Shown one piece after another: positions 7,856 to 15,779 of a DNA stretch of 64,000 nucleotides; position 1 is the stretch's first letter; each line of letters starts with the position of its first letter. This DNA is from Halobacillus naozhouensis (GTDB lineage: Bacteria > Bacillota > Bacilli > Bacillales > Halobacillaceae): assembly GCF_029714185.1 (NCBI RefSeq), contig NZ_CP121671.1:806001-870000 (forward strand), in the 5' to 3' direction. Under the pieces are notes generated by a model. That model saw only the letters and a program-made list of their open reading frames with translations. It ran no database searches and was not told the origin of the DNA. The position numbers and the translations under genes were made by a program.

Positions 7856-8329
7856 GTGCAACTCGGAAAAATGGAAGTTGAAGATAAGCTACATTCGCTT
7901 GGTTTATGTTTACCTGATTTACCTAAACCATCAGGACATTACCTTGGAGCTGTAAAAGTCGACAAATTTTTATTTATAAGCGGTGTGACCTGTAAAAGAA
8001 ATGGTGAATTGCTGTTTAAAGGACAGGTAGGAAGCGACTTATCAATCGAAGATGGGTATGAAGCTGCAAAAATAACGACACTAAATCATCTCTCTATCAT
8101 TCAGGATATGCTCGGTGGATTCGACCAGATGGATCGTATTGTAAAACTGACTGGATATGTCAACTCTACGGATGGTTTTGGAAATGTTCCAGATGTGATT
8201 AACGGATCATCAGACTTTTTGGTTAATCTGTTTGGTGAATATGGAAAGCACGCCAGGTGTGCGGTAGGAGTAAGTTCATTGCCAGGCAATGCTGCTGTTG
8301 AAACTGATCTACTTCTTTCCATTAAGTAA
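7856..8329 (+). CDS. Rid-family (YjgF/YER057c/UK114) protein
   Basis: 157 residues of the Rid family, in the longer subgroup with an N-terminal extension (LPDLPKPSGHYLGAVKVDKFLFISGV). RidA enzymes hydrolyse reactive enamines or imines. This subgroup often lacks the arginine of classic RidA, and here the C-terminal region reads HARCAVGVSSLPGNAAVETD. Starts at GTG 7856 with AAGGGAAG upstream. Together with the aspartate-dehydrogenase-like enzyme it suggests that an imine is made and hydrolysed in the pathway. Alternatively it may handle a carbamate or ring-opening product, as RutC-like proteins were proposed to do. Confidence 0.85.
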   Translation: MQLGKMEVEDKLHSLGLCLPDLPKPSGHYLGAVKVDKFLFISGVTCKRNGELLFKGQVGSDLSIEDGYEAAKITTLNHLSIIQDMLGGFDQMDRIVKLTGYVNSTDGFGNVPDVINGSSDFLVNLFGEYGKHARCAVGVSSLPGNAAVETDLLLSIK

Positions 8330-8415
8330 ATGGGAACATGCAAAATTTATAATTGAGCCGAATATTTTTAAATGCTTTAGGAGGTTACTATTCATTATGG
8401 AAAAGAGGTTCTACA

Positions 8416-9444
8416 GTGATTCAAGATGAATGCTATGATATTACAATTATAGGCGGAGGCCCAACCGGATTATTTACAGCTTTTTATGGCGGGATGAGAC
8501 AGATGAAAGTGAAGATACTTGAAAGCATGCCTCAACTTGGGGGACAGTTATCGGCATTATATCCTGAGAAATATATATATGATGTTGCCGGGTTTCCTAA
8601 AGTGCGTGCACAAGATTTAGTGGAAGACTTGAAGGAACAGGCAATGCAGTTTAGTCCTACAGTCTCATTAGGGCAATCAGTCGACAAAGTGGAACGTTTA
8701 GAAGACAAAACTTTTTTGTTGACCACGGATAAAGGAGAGAAACACCTTACCAAAGCCATAATCATTACTGCTGGAGTAGGGGCATTTCAACCCCGGCCAC
8801 TAAAAATCAGTAATGCAAACGACTATGAAAATAAAAACCTATTTTATTTTGTAAAAGACCTTAACCAGTTTTCAGGAAAGAAAGCCATTGTATGCGGTGG
8901 TGGTGACTCTGCTGTAGACTGGGCTAACATGCTGGAACCGATTGCAAGTGAAGTTACTTTGATCCATCGAAGAGATAAGTTCCGTGCTCATGAGAACAGC
9001 GTAGAGCAATTGAAAAACTCAAGCGTTAAAATCAGAAACCCGTACAACGTAAGAGAACTCATCGGCAGTGAGGAAAAGATCAATAAAGTTATCATTGAAC
9101 ATGTAAAAGATAAAACATCGGAAGAAGTCGAAATTGATGCTATTCTAGTAAATTATGGGTTTGCCTCATCACTAGGGCCTATTCAAGAATGGGAACTTGA
9201 TATTAAAAAAAATTCCATTGTAGTTGATTCTAAAATGGAAACGAATATAGAAGGTATTTATGCGGTTGGAGACATCGCTACTTACGAAGGTAAAGTCAAA
9301 TTAATTGCCACAGGATTTGGAGAAGCACCAGTTGCCGTAAGCAATGCGAAAAAGTATATTGACCCAAGTGCTCGTGTTCAGCCACTTCACAGTACGAGTG
9401 TTATGGCGGATAAAGGAAAGAAGAGTGAATTAGTTAATACCTAA
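8416..9444 (+). CDS. Ferredoxin--NADP+ reductase (YumC-type)
   Basis: About 342 residues of the thioredoxin-reductase-like flavoprotein group, with YDITIIGGGPTGLFTAFYGG (FAD site), PQLGGQLSALYPEKYIYD, the NADPH motif GGGDSAVDWA, and AVGDIATYEGKVKLIATGFGEA. There is no CxxC redox pair, as expected for Fd-NADP reductase. The GTG at 8416 gives the usual family length, with AAAGAGG (8402-8408) upstream. The open frame extends to a TTG at 8353, and an out-of-frame ATG at 8397 sits behind a strong AGGAGG. It passes electrons between NADPH and the ferredoxins encoded on either side. Confidence 0.9.
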   Translation: MIQDECYDITIIGGGPTGLFTAFYGGMRQMKVKILESMPQLGGQLSALYPEKYIYDVAGFPKVRAQDLVEDLKEQAMQFSPTVSLGQSVDKVERLEDKTFLLTTDKGEKHLTKAIIITAGVGAFQPRPLKISNANDYENKNLFYFVKDLNQFSGKKAIVCGGGDSAVDWANMLEPIASEVTLIHRRDKFRAHENSVEQLKNSSVKIRNPYNVRELIGSEEKINKVIIEHVKDKTSEEVEIDAILVNYGFASSLGPIQEWELDIKKNSIVVDSKMETNIEGIYAVGDIATYEGKVKLIATGFGEAPVAVSNAKKYIDPSARVQPLHSTSVMADKGKKSELVNT

Positions 9445-9480
9445 GGAACCTGTTTTTATGAATGTTGAAGGAGGATTTAA

Positions 9481-9708
9481 ATGGCAACATACACAAAGAT
9501 TGATCAAGATACCTGTATCGGATGTGGTTCTTGTGGGGCGGTTTCTCCTGATGTCTATGACTATGATGATGAAGGTTTGGCATTTGTTATTCTTGATGAC
9601 AATCAAGGATGTAAGGAAATTCCAGAAGATTTAATGGAAGATGTTGAAGATGCTTATGAAGAATGTCCGACAGAATCTATTAAACTCGCTAACGAACCAT
9701 TCGATTGA
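9481..9708 (+). CDS. Bacillus-type ferredoxin
   Basis: A 75-residue acidic ferredoxin with CIGCGSCGAVSPDVYD and a later cysteine in EECPTESIK. This fits the single [4Fe-4S] cluster of Bacillus ferredoxins. It is preceded by AAGGAGG and lies 36 bases after the reductase gene, so the two probably work as a pair. Confidence 0.95.
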   Translation: MATYTKIDQDTCIGCGSCGAVSPDVYDYDDEGLAFVILDDNQGCKEIPEDLMEDVEDAYEECPTESIKLANEPFD

Positions 9709-9822
9709 ATAAAATGCCTACGGTTACAAGTCGAGAGGGGAAGGGTATACCTTCCTCCTTTAATTAAACAAATCCCTGTAGCTCCAACTATATAAAAATC
9801 CAAATTATTAGAGGAAAGGTGA

Positions 9823-10269
9823 ATGACGGTGTATGAGAAGAGGGAATCGAAAGCATTAGATTTATTAGAAGAATCAGGAGTGCGATCCACGCCTCAACGT
9901 CATGCAGTTCTTGATTATCTACTTAATACAAGGGTCCACCCCACGGCAGAGGAAATATACAGAGAACTGGAAGAAAAATTCCCACATATGAGTCTCACGA
10001 CAGTGTATAACAATCTTCGTGTTTTACGTGAAGTTGGACTCGTTCGTGAATTAGCATTTGGTAATTTATCTAGCCGATTCGACTCTAACACAACGGATCA
10101 TTATCATATAATATGTGATGAATGTGGCAAGGTTGTAGATTTTAATTATCCAATATTGAATGAAGTGGAGTCATTGGCCAGACAGCTAACAAGATTTGAA
10201 GTTAGCTACCACCGGATGGAGGTATATGGTAAATGTGAAGGGTGTCAAGGGTATCGAAAAGTTCAATGA
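9823..10269 (+). CDS. PerR-like Fur-family repressor
   Basis: 148 residues with the Fur winged helix (RSTPQRHAVLDYLL, LTTVYNNLRVLREVG) and dimerisation domain. The residues that bind regulatory metal in PerR are retained: His in VHPTAEEIY, RFDSNTTDHYHI and VVDFNYP. Two CxxC pairs (CDEC and CEGC) form the structural zinc site. PerR senses peroxide through iron-catalysed histidine oxidation. The gene follows the ferredoxin on the same strand but 114 bases away. It may be the genome's main PerR or a paralogue linked to the oxidative cluster. Confidence 0.85.
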   Translation: MTVYEKRESKALDLLEESGVRSTPQRHAVLDYLLNTRVHPTAEEIYRELEEKFPHMSLTTVYNNLRVLREVGLVRELAFGNLSSRFDSNTTDHYHIICDECGKVVDFNYPILNEVESLARQLTRFEVSYHRMEVYGKCEGCQGYRKVQ

Positions 10270-10460
10270 AGTATTAATATAATTAGCTGCTGATCGAATC
10301 AATTCTTTTTAGGATTCTTCGTGCTCTATGAATGACAAATTATATGTTCAAGTACGAGGGGGGTCTTGTAGAACAAAGGATGAAAATAGATAGGGTATAC
10401 AACAAATGTGTTGCGGAATGGTTACACCTAATCTCTCGTATTACAAGGAGGATCATTTTC

Positions 10461-10868
10461 ATGAATAGGGAAAAAATCGCGGAAATGATTAGAGAAAGTG
10501 TTATTGATTACGATAAAGAGTTAATTATTGATGCAGCAGAAAAATTAAGGTCAAGTGTAAGCGATTTTTACTTTCAAGAGATTAATTTAAAAGGTAAATA
10601 CCCCGATTTATCATTCAAATATTCTGGGAGTTTTGGTTTTACCTTTACATTTAAAGATAACAGCCTAGTTGGTCGTACTGACTTCGAACAATCTAAAATC
10701 ATTCTTAAAAAAGTGTCTGGTCCTAAACACGTCCTCCAGCAGATAAAAGAGAGAATAATAGATGAAATCATTGCTAAAGACCATAAATTAAGTTGTAAAG
10801 ACGGCGACTTTAACATTGAAGAAGTAGATGAATACCTCTCAAAAAGCATTGCAGAAATATTAAAATAA
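10461..10868 (+). CDS. Hypothetical protein
   Basis: A 135-residue soluble protein that I do not recognise. AAGGAGG precedes the ATG at 10461; the frame is open further upstream to 10332 but without a ribosome site. It is lysine-, glutamate- and aspartate-rich with a central beta-like segment (GSFGFTFTFKDNSLVGR) between helical ends. No transmembrane helix or signal is visible. It lies alone between the PerR-like gene and a long gene-poor stretch. Confidence 0.7.
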   Translation: MNREKIAEMIRESVIDYDKELIIDAAEKLRSSVSDFYFQEINLKGKYPDLSFKYSGSFGFTFTFKDNSLVGRTDFEQSKIILKKVSGPKHVLQQIKERIIDEIIAKDHKLSCKDGDFNIEEVDEYLSKSIAEILK

Positions 10869-11500
10869 ATTGTAATAACATTCATATTATCCTAGCGGGT
10901 TTCTGAAATAATCTCCTAGTGACCTATCACCCACTCTCTCTTATTCCAGAGTGTAAGAAATAGTGGCTTCTTTCCCCGACTAAAGGCAGTTATTGAGGGT
11001 CAATGCGATACATAAAAACAAACTTCTCCATACAACCTAACCACGTTTCAAAAAGTCAGGATATCAAATGGGAAAAAAGGGATGAGATTGACGTTTATAG
11101 GTAAGTTAACAGGTTGACATGAAAGTTTAGGAAGATGAAATTTACTTAAAGCAGAAGAAGATATTGATCCAGAAGGCATGAGTAAGTTGTTCCATTGCGC
11201 CGACAAATGATCATGCTGTGGGGAGATTTAGCTGATCAAAGCGAAAAAAGTCTTAATCCGTGCAAATAACCGGATTAAGGCTTTTTTTGTGTTTGTCCTA
11301 CTGGGGTTATGGATGCACTTCCCTCCAACTTTTTGGTAAATATATAGTTTTAATTTTTAAAACAATAGTGATACACTAGGAAATAGTGAGTCAAAAAAGA
11401 TATGCGTAATTAGGTTGCTCCCTGGATGATTGTGAAGCCTAAGTAGGAGCGCCTATATACTTTTGCTTTTTACAAATCTTAGTGAATAAGGATGGGACAA
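10869..11500. other. Gene-poor interval with one strong terminator
   Basis: No convincing gene. Around 11150-11240 a short frame (KAEEDIDPEGMSKLFHCADK) is interrupted by stops and could be a gene remnant, but I cannot identify a parent. A terminator follows at 11248-11288. The rest up to the mqo start shows no feature I can support. Confidence 0.4.
11248..11288 (+). terminator. Strong rho-independent terminator
   Basis: CTTAATCCG (11252-11260) pairs with CGGATTAAG (11271-11279), followed by G-C then seven T residues. No intact gene precedes it, which supports a decayed gene or a short RNA upstream. Confidence 0.85.
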
Positions 11501-13039
11501 ATGAGCAACAGCCAGAGTAAAACAGACGTTATTTTAATTGGTGCAGGAATTATGAGTGCGACGCTTGGAGCATTGTTGAAAGAACTAGTGCCGGACTGGA
11601 ATATTCGCGTGTTTGAAAGGCTTGATAGTGGAGGAGAAGAAAGTTCAAACGTATGGAATAATGCGGGTACGGGACATGCTGCTCTGTGTGAGCTGAACTA
11701 CACGAAGGAACAGCCGGACGGTTCGATCGACATGTCTAAAGCTACTAAAGTGAATGAACAATTTCAGGTTTCTAAGCAATTTTGGTCTTATCTTGTAAAT
11801 AGTAATCTGATTCGTAATCCTCAAGAGTTCATTAAACCATTGCCTCATATGAGTATGGTGCAAGGGGAGCAGAATGTTAAGTTTCTAAGAAAGCGTTTTA
11901 ATACGATGGTGGACAACCCTTTATTTGAAGCAATGGAATTTTCCGATGATCCGGAAACATTGAAAGATTGGATTCCGCTTATCATGAAGGGCCGGACTTC
12001 GAATGAAGCGATAGCCGCTACAAAAATCGATGCAGGAACAGATGTTAACTTTGGAGTGTTAACGCGTAAGTTGTTTGACACCTTAGAAAGTACAGACCTT
12101 GATGTCAATTACAAGCATAGTGTTGAGGATATCAAGCGAACTGACGATGGAGCATGGGAAGTGATGGTCCAGGATCTCGCTAATGATAAACTTGAAACCC
12201 ATACGTCTGATTTTGTGTTTATCGGCGGGGGCGGTGGAAGTCTCCACTTGCTGCAAAAGACTGGTATTCCTGAATCCAAACATATCGGAGGCTTCCCGGT
12301 AAGCGGACAATTCATGGTGTGTAATAATCCGGAAGTGATCGAACAGCATCATGCCAAAGTGTACGGCAAAGCCAAAGTGGGAGCTCCGCCAATGTCTGTG
12401 CCTCATTTGGATACACGTTTTATCGACAATAAAACATCACTGCTGTTCGGACCGTTTGCAGGCTTTTCACCGAAGTTTTTAAAAACGGGCTCCTTGCTTG
12501 ATTTGATAACATCCGTACGCAAGGATAATCTTGCAACGATGATTTCAGCAGGGGTGAAAAACGCTTCGTTGACGAAATATCTGATTGAACAAGTCGTTTT
12601 ATCCAAAGAACAGCGCATGGAACAGTTACGTGAATTTATTCCAAACGCCAAGAGCGAGGATTGGGACTTAGTCACAGCGGGTCAACGTGTGCAAGTGATC
12701 AAAGATACGAAAGACGGCGGCAAAGGAACCCTTCAATTTGGTACGGAACTTGTGAATTCTGCTGACGGCTCGATTGCGGCCTTGCTTGGTGCCTCTCCAG
12801 GTGCTTCTACGGCCGTTTCTGTCATGCTTGAATTAATGGAGAAATGCTTTCCGCAGCATATCAAAGAATGGGAGCCGAAAATTAAAGAAATGATCCCTTC
12901 TTATGGAAAGAAATTAGTGGAAAACCCAGAGCTTATCCAGGAAATTCATACGTCTACAGCGCAAGCGCTTGACTTAGACGATCAAAAAAAAACGAATCCT
13001 GAGCAGGAACAGGAAACTCGTGTCTTACAAGAAGCATAA
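11501..13039 (+). CDS. mqo: Malate:quinone oxidoreductase
   Basis: About 512 residues of the membrane-associated flavoprotein Mqo, which oxidises L-malate to oxaloacetate and reduces quinone. The FAD motif VILIGAGIMSATLGALLKE, WNNAGTGHAALCELNYT, GGGGGSLHLLQK and the C-terminal ALLGASPGASTAVSVMLELM are all typical, and the length matches the family. AAGGA at 11488-11492 supports the ATG at 11501 rather than 11492. It is monocistronic, ending in a long perfect hairpin that overlaps the stop codon. Confidence 0.97.
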   Translation: MSNSQSKTDVILIGAGIMSATLGALLKELVPDWNIRVFERLDSGGEESSNVWNNAGTGHAALCELNYTKEQPDGSIDMSKATKVNEQFQVSKQFWSYLVNSNLIRNPQEFIKPLPHMSMVQGEQNVKFLRKRFNTMVDNPLFEAMEFSDDPETLKDWIPLIMKGRTSNEAIAATKIDAGTDVNFGVLTRKLFDTLESTDLDVNYKHSVEDIKRTDDGAWEVMVQDLANDKLETHTSDFVFIGGGGGSLHLLQKTGIPESKHIGGFPVSGQFMVCNNPEVIEQHHAKVYGKAKVGAPPMSVPHLDTRFIDNKTSLLFGPFAGFSPKFLKTGSLLDLITSVRKDNLATMISAGVKNASLTKYLIEQVVLSKEQRMEQLREFIPNAKSEDWDLVTAGQRVQVIKDTKDGGKGTLQFGTELVNSADGSIAALLGASPGASTAVSVMLELMEKCFPQHIKEWEPKIKEMIPSYGKKLVENPELIQEIHTSTAQALDLDDQKKTNPEQEQETRVLQEA

Positions 13040-13072
13040 ATAGCCGTTGGCTATTTATGCTTTCTTTTTTTT
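13032..13072 (+). terminator. Terminator of mqo overlapping the stop codon
   Basis: AAGCATAAATAGCC and GGCTATTTATGCTT form a perfect 14-base stem with a 3-base loop (GTT), followed by a long T-rich tract. The stop codon TAA lies in the 5' arm. Confidence 0.92.
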
Positions 13073-13210
13073 CTAGTTGTCTTGATTAATGATATAGACA
13101 CATAACAAGGGATATATTCTTAATTGGATATATGGAAGAAGGTTCCAAGCCAAGAGAAGGGATTGCGGTAGTATGTAGTCTTAAAACATTATGGTGAATC
13201 CTATCATTTC

Positions 13211-13219
13211 TGCTATAAT
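13211..13219 (+). promoter_or_regulatory. Extended -10 promoter of the holin-like toxin RNA
   Basis: TGCTATAAT (TG-N-TATAAT) about 75 bases upstream of the toxin start codon. No good -35 hexamer is visible. Confidence 0.6.
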
Positions 13220-13293
13220 AATACTAGTATGATAGGGCTTTCATGGGTGGCGGTTCATTCCCCTAACTGTAAGATGAGAGGGGGTGATCCGAT

Positions 13294-13374
13294 ATGACAG
13301 TATTCGAAACACTGTTTCTGATGATTTCTTTCGGAACTTTAATTGTTGCTATACTGTCAAACCATAAAAAATAA
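13294..13374 (+). CDS. Putative holin-like toxin (type I toxin peptide)
   Basis: A 26-residue peptide, MTVFETLFLMISFGTLIVAI followed by LSNHKK: a single hydrophobic helix with a basic C-terminus. This is the pattern of the putative holin-like toxin family of Bacillales. GAGAGGGGGTGATC lies just upstream of the ATG. The flanks are highly structured: a hairpin overlapping the stop, a second terminator at 13457-13490, and GGCGGTTCA near the 5' end that can pair imperfectly with TGAGCCGCC downstream. Such long-range pairing and an antisense RNA are typical of type I toxin-antitoxin mRNAs. I infer an antisense antitoxin from the opposite strand but cannot place its promoter. Confidence 0.75.
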   Translation: MTVFETLFLMISFGTLIVAILSNHKK

Positions 13375-13412
13375 CCACCCATAGGCCTGGCAAGCATGTG
13401 GGTAGTTATTTC
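13370..13412. ncRNA. Hairpin at the toxin 3' end, likely toxin terminator or antitoxin RNA overlap
   Basis: ATAACCACCCATA (13371-13383) and TGTGGGTAGTTAT (13397-13409) form an imperfect stem around GGCCTGGCAAGCA, overlapping the toxin stop codon. In related loci this zone is where toxin mRNA and antisense RNA overlap. Confidence 0.5.
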
Positions 13413-13456
13413 TAAAAACTCTATGTGAGCCGCCCCCTTGAAGGGCTATTGTACCT

Positions 13457-13490
13457 GACCGTTGGTGTGATAGCACTAACGGTCTTTTTT
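13457..13490 (+). terminator. Rho-independent terminator downstream of toxin locus
   Basis: GACCGTT-G-GTG pairs with CAC-T-AACGGTC, followed by TTTTTT. Confidence 0.85.
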
Positions 13491-13650
13491 AGTATATGCA
13501 ACTATTCTAATTTCATTATAACCTATTTTTTAAAATTGTAAAATTGATTTGTGTTGTATTATCGCGATTCGTTTATTATTGACAGTTAGTGTTTCTTGCA
13601 AGTATTACTGATGGGACAGTAGAGATGTCAACTTTGGCCCATCAAGGTAA

Positions 13651-15033
13651 TCACGTTAACGAGTATCTATATTGACTGCCGGGATGATCCTCAGGTAGTA
13701 CACTTTCCCCATGTGGAAACAGCTTTTCCCTCAATGTACCTTCCTGATAATCCTTCTTGTACAACCCGCGCTCTTGCAGTTCTGGTATCACCAGGTCAAC
13801 AAAGTCCTCGAGGTCACCTGGGGTTACTAAATGGTTTAGGTTAAAGCCATCCACACCTGACTCTTCAAACTGGAATTGAATCGCGTCGGCCACTTCTTTC
13901 GGATTTCCGACGATAATACTGTTGCGGTCTGGGGATTCAAAGCGGTTCAACACTTCTCCGACGGTTAGTTTCTTAGGAGCATCCTTCGTCAGTGTGGCCG
14001 CTTTATAGTGGCCGCCTTCTGTAGACTTTGTGTATTCAAAAGGAAGATCCGGATCCATTTCTTCATACTCGCTGATGTCATATCCGCTTGCCCCGTACTG
14101 GGCTTTCGCGGCATCTGGACTCCAGTGGCGAGCGTATTCTTCAAACTTCTGCTCTGCTTCCTCTGTCGTCTCGCCAACGATTACGCTAAGGAAGGAGAAG
14201 ATTTTAATATTGTCTGGATTGCGGCCGTGGTTTTCGGCCCGCTTGCGAATATCATCAGCATAGTAGTGAATTCGTTCTGGTGTTGGCCCACCGACAAAGA
14301 TGCACTCGGCATGCTTGGAAGCAAATTCGCGTCCGCGTTCGGATGTGCCTGCTTGATAGATAACGGGTGTGCGTTGTAAAGACGGTTCACTCAGATGCGG
14401 GCCTTCCACGGAAAAGTATTTCCCTTCGTGATTAATTTCATGAACTTTGTCGGGGTCAACGAGTGTGTTGTTTTCAGCATCTTCTACAAACGCGTCATCT
14501 TCCCAGCTCGTTTCCCAGAGCTTATAAGACACATCGAGATATTCATCGGCGATATCGTAACGTTCGTCGTGTTTGATCATATTTTCTAAGCCAAAGTTGC
14601 GTGCTGCATTTGGCAAGTATGAGGTCACCACATTCCAGGCGACTCGCCCTTTTGTCAGGTGATCGAGGGTGGAGAAGCGCCGGGCATTTCCGAATGGAGC
14701 TTCATAAGTGGTGCTGACCGTCATCGCAAACGATAAATGCTCCGTCACGCTGGCCATCGCCGGGATCACTAGGGCGGGATCATTTAATGGCACCTGCAAT
14801 CCATCGCGGATCGAAGGGTCTTTACTTTTTTTATAAACGTCATAGATTCCCAGTACATCGGCGAGGAACACGGCATCAAACTTGCCTCTTTCTAATAGTT
14901 TCGCTAAGTCCATCCAGTAATCTAAGTCTTTATAGCGGCGGTGGCGCTGACTTCTTGGATGCTTCCACAGTCCATGGGAATTGTGCATCGCGCTATTCAT
15001 TTCAAAGGCATTTAGGATGATTTGTTTCGTCAT
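13651..15033 (-). CDS. FMN-dependent (LLM class, NtaA/SnaA/DszA/DmoA-type) monooxygenase
   Basis: A 460-residue bacterial-luciferase-like monooxygenase of the long NtaA/SnaA/SoxA(DszA) group. Recognisable segments are HNSHGLWKHPRSQRHRRYKD, FDAVFLADVLGIYD, HLTKGRVAWNVVTSYLPNAARNFG and VIYQAGTSERGREFASKHAE. Members use FMNH2 from a separate reductase to oxidise sulfones, dimethylsulfide or chelators such as NTA. The gene sits directly downstream of a minus-strand SAM-I riboswitch and terminator (15089-15252), so it should be induced when methionine or SAM is scarce. An organosulfur substrate used as a sulfur source is therefore likely. No flavin reductase is encoded next to it. Confidence 0.9.
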   Translation of the reverse strand: MTKQIILNAFEMNSAMHNSHGLWKHPRSQRHRRYKDLDYWMDLAKLLERGKFDAVFLADVLGIYDVYKKSKDPSIRDGLQVPLNDPALVIPAMASVTEHLSFAMTVSTTYEAPFGNARRFSTLDHLTKGRVAWNVVTSYLPNAARNFGLENMIKHDERYDIADEYLDVSYKLWETSWEDDAFVEDAENNTLVDPDKVHEINHEGKYFSVEGPHLSEPSLQRTPVIYQAGTSERGREFASKHAECIFVGGPTPERIHYYADDIRKRAENHGRNPDNIKIFSFLSVIVGETTEEAEQKFEEYARHWSPDAAKAQYGASGYDISEYEEMDPDLPFEYTKSTEGGHYKAATLTKDAPKKLTVGEVLNRFESPDRNSIIVGNPKEVADAIQFQFEESGVDGFNLNHLVTPGDLEDFVDLVIPELQERGLYKKDYQEGTLREKLFPHGESVLPEDHPGSQYRYSLT

Positions 15034-15088
15034 TATGATTCCTCCTTAACTTCTCGCTGTATGTAGTTAAGCTTCAAGCACATGAAAA

Positions 15089-15119
15089 AGCCCCTTCTTT
15101 AAAAGAAAAAGAAGAGGCT
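15089..15119 (-). terminator. SAM-controlled terminator upstream of the monooxygenase gene
   Basis: On the minus strand AGCCTCTTCTTTTT pairs with AAAGAAGGGGCT, followed by TTTTTCAT. It is the expression platform of the adjacent SAM-I aptamer. Confidence 0.85.
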
Positions 15120-15143
15120 GAATAACCGTACATGTATGAGAGC

Positions 15144-15252
15144 TCTTCCTTATCTTTCAAGCGTTCTCGCTTGCTGGAATTGGCACAGTACTTGATGTAG
15201 TCTGCTGCCGAGGTTTCAAAGGGCCAGTCCCTCCACCTCTCGGGATAAGAAA
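15144..15252 (-). ncRNA. SAM-I (S-box) riboswitch controlling the monooxygenase gene
   Basis: Read on the minus strand: CTTATC at the P1 5' side (15249 leftward), AGAGGTGGAGGGACTGGCCC, GAAACCTCGGCA, then GTGCCAATTCCAGC, a stem and GATAAG closing P1 (15154-15149). Order and conserved blocks match the S-box consensus. The terminator follows directly. Confidence 0.93.
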
Positions 15253-15378
15253 TATCATTAAATTTTAAGTTGATCCAAAATATACAACATATCTGAAGAC
15301 GTGTCAATGGCTGTTTTAGAAATATTCTGTACTTTACCTTGCAGGCATGGGGTTTATTGAATTTTTAAAAAATAGTGA

Positions 15379-15408
15379 TTGACAGGGAATTCTTACCTCT
15401 GCTATGAT
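15379..15408 (+). promoter_or_regulatory. SigmaA promoter of the plus-strand S-box transcript
   Basis: TTGACA (15379-15384), an 18-base spacer, TATGAT (15403-15408), about 45 bases before the aptamer. Confidence 0.75.
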
Positions 15409-15450
15409 GCTGTTTATCAGATTATTTGAACTAATTTCATAACGAATTCA

Positions 15451-15560
15451 CTCTTATCAAGAGTTGGCTGAGGGATTTGGCCCTATGACGCCCGGCAACC
15501 ACCCTATTAGGGGAACGGTGCTACTTCCAACAGACGGATGGATGTCTGGAAGATAAGAGG
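15451..15560 (+). ncRNA. SAM-I (S-box) riboswitch controlling the symporter operon
   Basis: CTTATCAAGAG, TGGCTGAGGGATTTGGCCC, ATGACGCCCGGCAACC, GGTGCTACTTCCAAC, and GATAAG closing P1. All conserved S-box elements are present in order. It is a second S-box, divergent from the one at 15144-15252. Confidence 0.96.
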
Positions 15561-15581
15561 TTGGAGCAGTGTACATATTTC

Positions 15582-15612
15582 AGCCTCTTTCTTTTGAAAG
15601 GGGCTTTTTTAT
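15582..15612 (+). terminator. SAM-controlled terminator upstream of the symporter operon
   Basis: AGCCTCTTTC and GAAAGGGGCT form the stem, loop TTTT, followed by six T residues. The 5' arm can be sequestered by GAGG in the aptamer's 3' P1 strand, the usual anti-terminator arrangement. Confidence 0.9.
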
Positions 15613-15677
15613 ATGGTCCCGGAAAAAAGAGTTTTGGAACAGAAGAGTATTATGATCAATGAAAAGGAGAGAGGAAT

Positions 15678-15779
15678 ATGTTTACGATCTATTGGATTGC
15701 TTTGACCGCTTTCTGGGGAGTTGGCTTACTGATTTGGAATCGAAGCTATCGAAAATCTACGGAAGGAGGTCGTTACTAA
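15678..15779 (+). CDS. 33-residue membrane peptide coupled to the symporter
   Basis: A 33-residue peptide with one hydrophobic helix (MFTIYWIALTAFWGVGLLIW) and a basic tail ending TEGGRY. AAAAGGAGAGAGGA precedes the ATG. Its stop overlaps the ATG of the symporter as TAATG, and the symporter's own ribosome site (GGAAGGAGG) lies inside its last codons, so the two are translationally coupled. Small accessory peptides of this kind are known for some sodium symporters (MetS-type peptides of NSS transporters). I infer an equivalent role for an SSS transporter. Confidence 0.7.
   Translation: MFTIYWIALTAFWGVGLLIWNRSYRKSTEGGRY

Noticed and set aside
9741..9753. AAGGGTATACCTT resembling the TGGTATACCA operator
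   Set aside because: Lacks the outer TGG/CCA bases and may belong to a GGAAGG-type symmetric stretch; not counted as a regulon site.
10391..10402. TAGGGTATACAA upstream of the hypothetical gene at 10461
   Set aside because: Only one half-site agrees with the operator; too weak to assign.
11140..11245. Short frame KAEEDIDPEGMSKLFHCADK as a gene
   Set aside because: Interrupted by stops, no start with ribosome site, no recognisable parent; reported only as a possible remnant.
15074..15307. 77-codon minus-strand open frame upstream of the monooxygenase gene
   Set aside because: It lies across the SAM-I aptamer and terminator; the conserved RNA blocks explain the sequence.
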